NCBI GenBank assembly: GCA_964468685.1
Contig: CAYXUH010000063.1
Span: 1-10,479, forward strand
DNA from: UBA6078 sp964468685
Lineage (GTDB): Bacteria > Desulfobacterota > Syntrophia > Syntrophales > UBA2210
Direction of reading: 5' to 3'
DNA: 10,479 bases
The position numbers and the translations under genes were made by a program. Below the pieces are notes generated by a model, which saw only the letters and a list, made by a program, of their open reading frames with translations, had not been told where the DNA came from and searched no databases. The stretch's first letter is position 1, and every line of letters begins with the position of its first letter. Below, one piece after another: positions 7,280 through 10,479 of the stretch.

Positions 7280-7307
7280 TTGATTGACCAGGGGCACACA
7301 ATATAAT
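7280..7307 (+). promoter_or_regulatory. Probable sigma-70 promoter for the kor operon
   Basis: TTGATT at 7280-7285 and TATAAT at 7302-7307 are separated by 16 bases. The -10 is perfect and the -35 matches TTGACA at its first four positions. Transcription would begin near 7314, immediately before the first strong hairpin (7318-7342), leaving a leader of about 480 nt before korD. Confidence 0.6.
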
Positions 7308-7309
7308 AG
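7285..7309 (+). repeat. 25-bp direct repeat, copy 2
   Basis: Second copy of the repeat at 7221-7245, offset 64 bp. It contains the consensus TATAAT at 7302-7307 and lies over the spacer and -10 of the probable kor promoter, a position fitting an operator or a duplicated promoter. Confidence 0.75.
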
Positions 7310-7795
7310 ATAAAACGGCTTCTGAACCTTGTTTTCAGAAGCACTGAGCCGCACGGAATAGCGAGCTCTTGCCGTTATTCCTTAACTGTCCCTGGCTGGA
7401 ACCGGACTTCGGGCTGTAAAAAACGGGGAGAGCCCCAAGGATTGCATGGCATTCCGGACCCCGTGGGTAACCGGTTATGGACACCTCGTCTGCCTGAGAA
7501 GCGGGCAGGCTACACCGTGACAATACACGCAATCACCGGGATCATGTTGTTTGCGGCTCTGCCTTCAAACAGTACGGCGTTCCCTCCCGTGGCCGTATGA
7601 GAGGGAGCGATATTATTCGAACCACGCTACACTACTGCTTAACAGGGTCCGTACATACGAGGTCTTGGCGGCCTGAAATCCAGTGCGCCGCCAAATCACG
7701 GGGGGAAGCAATCCCCACTCTTCCGGATGCCACACCAGCGTGACGACCGACCGATAGGAACGTATGCGACCGTCTGATGTGGAGGAAAGGATTCT

Positions 7796-8005
7796 ATGGC
7801 CAAGAAGAATTTTAAAATAACGATAGACAGAAAAATCTGCAAGGCATGCGGCATCTGTGTCGCCTTCTGTCCGGTCTCGGTCTTTACGACGGATCACGAT
7901 GACAAGGCGGTTGTTACCTACCCGGAGAAATGTACCGGATGCAGGCAGTGCGAGCTGCTGTGTCCCGACTATTGTATTGACGTCGAGGAGATTGCCCATG
8001 GCTGA
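7796..8005 (+). CDS. korD: 2-oxoglutarate:ferredoxin oxidoreductase delta subunit, 2[4Fe-4S] ferredoxin
   Basis: A 69-residue ferredoxin domain that passes electrons within the 2-oxoglutarate:ferredoxin oxidoreductase complex. Two cluster-binding sets are complete: Cys15, Cys18, Cys21 with Cys25 before Pro26, and Cys46, Cys49, Cys52 with Cys56 before Pro57. One additional cysteine, Cys60, is unlikely to be a ligand. The ATG at 7796 follows GGAGG at 7781-7785. Its stop overlaps the korA start by 8 nt (7998-8005), so translation is probably coupled. The identity as the delta subunit rests mostly on its place at the head of the kor operon; alone it would be called a bacterial ferredoxin. Confidence 0.93.
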   Translation: MAKKNFKITIDRKICKACGICVAFCPVSVFTTDHDDKAVVTYPEKCTGCRQCELLCPDYCIDVEEIAHG

Positions 8006-9125
8006 TTCGAAATTACTCCAAGGAAATGAAGCCTGCGTATTCGGGGCCCTGGCAGCAGGGGTCCGCTTCTTTGCGGGATACCCGATCACCCCGTCGACGG
8101 AGATTGCGAACATCTTCGCCCTGGAACTGCCAAAGCTAGGCGGGAAGTTCATGCAGATGGAGGATGAGATCGCCAGCATGGGGGCGGTTATCGGCGCCTC
8201 CTGTACCGGGGTCAAGGCGATCACCGCCACAAGCGGACCGGGTTTTTCACTGAAACAGGAAAATATCGGCTTTGCCGCCGAGGCGGAGATACCCTGTGTC
8301 ATCATCAACGTCATGAGGTACGGCCCCAGTACGGGGCTCCCCACCAAATCTTCCCAGGGAGATTTCATGCAGGCCCGGTGGGGGACCCATGGCGATCATG
8401 CGGTCATTGTGATAGCACCCTATACGGCACGAGAGGCCTACCGCGAAACGGGACGCGCCGTCAATCTGTCGGAGAGATACCGCATACCCGTTATCATCCT
8501 CATGGACGAGATCACCGGGCACCTGAGGGAGCGGGTGGAGTTCAAGAGAGAGGATGTTGTCAGGGTCGTTGACCGGAAGGGCCCGACCCCCGGTGTACCC
8601 TACCTCCCCTTTGAGGATACCAAAGATCTGATTCCGCCCTTCGCCGGTTTCGGCGATGGGCACCGGTATCACATCACCGGACTCATACACGACGAAACGG
8701 GGTTCCCGACCAACGATCCCAGGACAATAGACCGGGTGATGAGACGGATGAACGGCAAGCTTGACCGCTATCGGAACAAGATCGTCAAGGTGAAGTATGT
8801 CGACGTCGACGACGCCGATGTCCTGATTATCGCTTTCGGGAGTGTCGCCCGGTCGGCCGAGGAGGTGGTCAGAAGCATGAAAAAGGCCGGCAAGCGGGTA
8901 GGTCTTCTCAGGCCGGTAACCCTCTGGCCCTTCCCCGACAAAGAGATCCGAAAGGCGGCATCAGGGAAAAAGGCCATCATCGTACCGGAGATGAACCTGG
9001 GACAGATGGTTCGCGAGGTGGAACGGGCGGTCGCCGGAGAGGCACCCATCTATCCCCTCAACAGGATCGACGGGGAGTTCATCACACCGCACGAGATCAG
9101 CGATCTCATCAAGGAGATACTATAA
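7998..9125 (+). CDS. korA: 2-oxoglutarate:ferredoxin oxidoreductase alpha subunit
   Basis: With KorB it oxidatively decarboxylates 2-oxoglutarate to succinyl-CoA using ferredoxin, or runs in reverse as a reductive carboxylase. The 375-residue product has the usual start LLQGNEA, then GYPITPSTEIA at 27-37, MEDEIASMGAVIGA at 54-67, TSGPGFSLKQENIG at 78-91 and GPSTGLPTKSSQGD from 109. The DEITGH segment and the C-terminal domain (IIAFGSVARSAEEVV; LGQMVREVE; LNRIDGEFITPHEI) are all in place. The start at 7998 follows GAGGAG at 7985-7990 and removes an upstream extension that is only the korD gene in another frame. Family members commonly read MRGGPSTG; here it is MRYGPSTG, with Tyr108 replacing glycine near the substrate region. 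The PSTGLPT signature favours 2-oxoglutarate over pyruvate or branched-chain substrates, by family resemblance. korB follows after one base. Confidence 0.93.
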   Translation: MADSKLLQGNEACVFGALAAGVRFFAGYPITPSTEIANIFALELPKLGGKFMQMEDEIASMGAVIGASCTGVKAITATSGPGFSLKQENIGFAAEAEIPCVIINVMRYGPSTGLPTKSSQGDFMQARWGTHGDHAVIVIAPYTAREAYRETGRAVNLSERYRIPVIILMDEITGHLRERVEFKREDVVRVVDRKGPTPGVPYLPFEDTKDLIPPFAGFGDGHRYHITGLIHDETGFPTNDPRTIDRVMRRMNGKLDRYRNKIVKVKYVDVDDADVLIIAFGSVARSAEEVVRSMKKAGKRVGLLRPVTLWPFPDKEIRKAASGKKAIIVPEMNLGQMVREVERAVAGEAPIYPLNRIDGEFITPHEISDLIKEIL

Positions 9126-9126
9126 C

Positions 9127-9957
9127 ATGGACGCCACCCACAAAAAATATCTGCGCATGGACAAACTTCCCCACATCTGGTGTCCCGGCTGCGGGGATGG
9201 AACAATCATGGGGTCCTTCATCCGTGCCATCGACAAACTGGGATACGACAAGGACGATGTGGCAGCCATATCGGGTATCGGCTGTTCGGGGCGTATAACA
9301 GGGTATCTAGACTTCAACACCCTGCACACCACCCACGGGCGTGCCCTGGCCTTCGCCACAGGGGTCAAGATGGCCAAACCGCGGCTCAAGGTCTTTGTCT
9401 TCATGGGGGACGGTGATGCCACGGCAATCGGCGGCAATCACCTCATCCATTCATGCCGCCGGAATATCGACATGACCGCGATTATCATCAACAATAACAT
9501 CTACGGCATGACGGGTGGGCAATACTCCCCCACAACCCCCAGAGGCAAGTATGCCACCACAGCCCCTTACGGAACAACGGATCCCCACTTCGACATTGCA
9601 AAGCTCTGCATCGGTGCGGGGGCCTCCTACGTGGCTCGTGGAACGAGTTATCACGCAAAGATGCTCACGGATCTGATCGTCGCGGGGGCCGAGCACAAGG
9701 GGTTTTCCGTTATCGAGATCATAACACACTGCCCCGTCAACTTTGGACGGAGAAACGAGCTTGAAACCCCTGTCGATATGCTGCTGTGGCAAAAGAACAA
9801 TGCCGTCAGGACGGCCAGGGCCGAAAAGATGACCGACGATGAACTCGATGGAAAGTTTGTTATCGGAGAACTCCACAAGGCCGATGTCCCCGAATACGTG
9901 GAAGAATACGACCGATTAATCGAACGGGTCCAGAGAGGAGATACAGACCGTGGGTAA
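9127..9957 (+). CDS. korB: 2-oxoglutarate:ferredoxin oxidoreductase beta subunit (thiamine diphosphate-binding)
   Basis: This subunit binds thiamine diphosphate and carries the decarboxylation chemistry with KorA. The 276-residue product has the N-terminal WCPGCGDGTIMG at 18-29, GIGCSGR at 50-56 and THGRALAFATG at 69-79. The diphosphate/magnesium motif starts at GDGD (94-97) and ends at NNN (122-124), followed by IYGMTGGQ. Cys19, Cys22 and Cys53 are candidates for a cluster in addition to those of KorD, as described for related oxidoreductases. The ATG at 9127 lies one base after the korA stop, with AAGGAG inside the end of korA. Its stop overlaps the korC start by 8 nt, the same overlap length as korD/korA. 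Length and motifs indicate an intact gene. Confidence 0.94.
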   Translation: MDATHKKYLRMDKLPHIWCPGCGDGTIMGSFIRAIDKLGYDKDDVAAISGIGCSGRITGYLDFNTLHTTHGRALAFATGVKMAKPRLKVFVFMGDGDATAIGGNHLIHSCRRNIDMTAIIINNNIYGMTGGQYSPTTPRGKYATTAPYGTTDPHFDIAKLCIGAGASYVARGTSYHAKMLTDLIVAGAEHKGFSVIEIITHCPVNFGRRNELETPVDMLLWQKNNAVRTARAEKMTDDELDGKFVIGELHKADVPEYVEEYDRLIERVQRGDTDRG

Positions 9958-10479
9958 GAAACGATGGGAGGTGCGTCTGATCGGAACGGGCGGCCAGGGG
10001 ATGGTGACGGTCAGCATCATACTGGCCGAGGCGGCGGTGCATGAGGGGAGAAATGTGGTCCAGTCGCAAAACTACGGGCCGGAGGTCAGAGGGGGTCACA
10101 GCACATCCTACGTCATCGCATCAGACGACAGTATCCTCTATCCCAAGATCGATTCCCCCAACGTACTGCTCATTATGTCGGGGAGGGACTACCGAACGTA
10201 TCTGCCCGACCTCGCGCAGGACGGCATATTGATCATCAATAGCGAGACAGATCCCGGGTCTCTGCCGGACAGGGTCTACGCCGTCCCGATCACTGATATC
10301 GCCCATGACAAGGTCCGTAAGCCGATCACCGCCAATATCGTCTCTCTGGGAGTAATCATCGGTATGACCGGTATGGTCTCCGAGGAAGCGGCGCTGAAGG
10401 CGATACAGCCCCATGTCCCGCCCAAGGCCCTGGAGGTAAACAAGATGGCATTTGCCCTGGGACTTGAGGCGGGAAGAGT
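9950..10479 (+). CDS. korC: 2-oxoglutarate:ferredoxin oxidoreductase gamma subunit, cut by window end
   Basis: The gamma domain of 2-oxoacid:ferredoxin oxidoreductases stabilises the complex and contributes to CoA binding. The GTG at 9950 follows GAGGAG at 9935-9940 and overlaps the korB stop by 8 nt. The 176 complete codons read IGTGGQGMVTVSIILAEAA near the start, then QNYGPEVRGGHSTSYVI, and later ANIVSLGVIIGMTGMV and EVNKMAFALGLEAG. All are standard for the gamma family. The family is usually about 180-190 residues, so only a few residues are likely missing beyond the window. No frameshift or unusual composition is seen. Confidence 0.92.
   Translation, partial: MGKKRWEVRLIGTGGQGMVTVSIILAEAAVHEGRNVVQSQNYGPEVRGGHSTSYVIASDDSILYPKIDSPNVLLIMSGRDYRTYLPDLAQDGILIINSETDPGSLPDRVYAVPITDIAHDKVRKPITANIVSLGVIIGMTGMVSEEAALKAIQPHVPPKALEVNKMAFALGLEAGR

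Larger units (their letters stand above)
7065..7795. other. Long non-coding spacer / probable kor operon leader
   Basis: About 730 bases lie between the SDR start and korD with no credible gene. The first third is AT-rich with a small ATACCC/GGGTAT hairpin (7152-7167), a 25-bp direct repeat and a promoter. From about 7314 to the korD start, some 480 bases carry successive hairpins: 7318-7342 (9 bp, perfect), 7355-7381 (9 bp, one wobble), 7423-7464 (ACGGGG/CCCCGT enclosing a GGATTGC/GCATTCC stem with one mismatch), 7490-7508 (5 bp), 7548-7571 (6 bp), 7578-7609 (9 bp, one wobble) and 7665-7694 (8 bp, perfect). None has a T tract that would make it a plain terminator. It matches no riboswitch or housekeeping RNA that I recognise. 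Confidence 0.5.

Noticed and set aside
7112..7306. 64-codon plus-strand frame opening with GTG before the kor promoter
   Set aside because: It has no ribosome binding site, no recognisable protein features, and runs through the 25-bp repeats and the promoter.
7335..7532. 65-codon minus-strand frame in the kor leader
   Set aside because: It has no family resemblance, and the region is better explained by consecutive hairpins.
7615..7623. Minus-strand GGTTCGAAT, like a tRNA T-loop
   Set aside because: The flanks do not form a T stem and no acceptor stem or anticodon arm can be drawn.
7613..8368. 251-codon minus-strand frame across the kor leader, korD and korA
   Set aside because: It is antisense to two well-supported genes and has no recognisable motif.
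1..10479. CRISPR array, insertion sequence or prophage signs
   Set aside because: No regularly spaced repeats, transposase, integrase or phage genes are visible; the only longer repeat is a two-copy element in a promoter region.

Overview
The window reads as chromosomal DNA of an anaerobic, moderately GC-rich bacterium. The gene content (a CoA-transferase, a thiolase, a 3-hydroxyacyl-CoA dehydrogenase, a homologue of the oxygen-sensitive 4-hydroxybutyryl-CoA dehydratase and a four-subunit 2-oxoglutarate:ferredoxin oxidoreductase) suggests a fermentative, syntrophic or sulfate-reducing organism, perhaps of the former Deltaproteobacteria. That placement is inferred from gene content and was not tested.

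Layout: (1) 1-1460, minus strand, an almost complete acetyl-CoA hydrolase/transferase-family CoA-transferase whose C-terminus runs off the window. (2) 1461-1960, a divergent spacer with no gene. (3) 1961-4174, plus strand, a thiolase and a 3-hydroxyacyl-CoA dehydrogenase, separated by a hairpin and closed by a strong intrinsic terminator. (4) 4372-6202, plus strand, a small ABM-fold protein followed after 22 nt by the dehydratase homologue. (5) 6263-7051, minus strand, an SDR-family oxidoreductase convergent with the dehydratase; a GC-rich hairpin lies between them. (6) 7065-7795, a non-coding stretch of about 730 bases with a 25-bp direct repeat, a near-consensus promoter and a run of hairpins. 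(7) 7796-10479, plus strand, korD-korA-korB-korC, overlapping or nearly abutting, with korC cut by the window end.

The first five enzymes form a plausible C4 CoA-ester module. A CoA-transferase could activate an acid such as 4-hydroxybutyrate. The dehydratase homologue would make an enoyl-CoA. After hydration by an enzyme not present here, the dehydrogenase and thiolase would give acetyl-CoA. The Kor enzyme links succinyl-CoA and 2-oxoglutarate with reduced ferredoxin. The main caveat is that the dehydratase homologue keeps all four Fe-S ligands but appears to lack two glutamates described as important in the characterised enzyme, so its substrate may differ. The most unusual non-coding region is the long, hairpin-rich leader of the kor operon. 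I saw no CRISPR array, tRNA, rRNA or intact mobile element.
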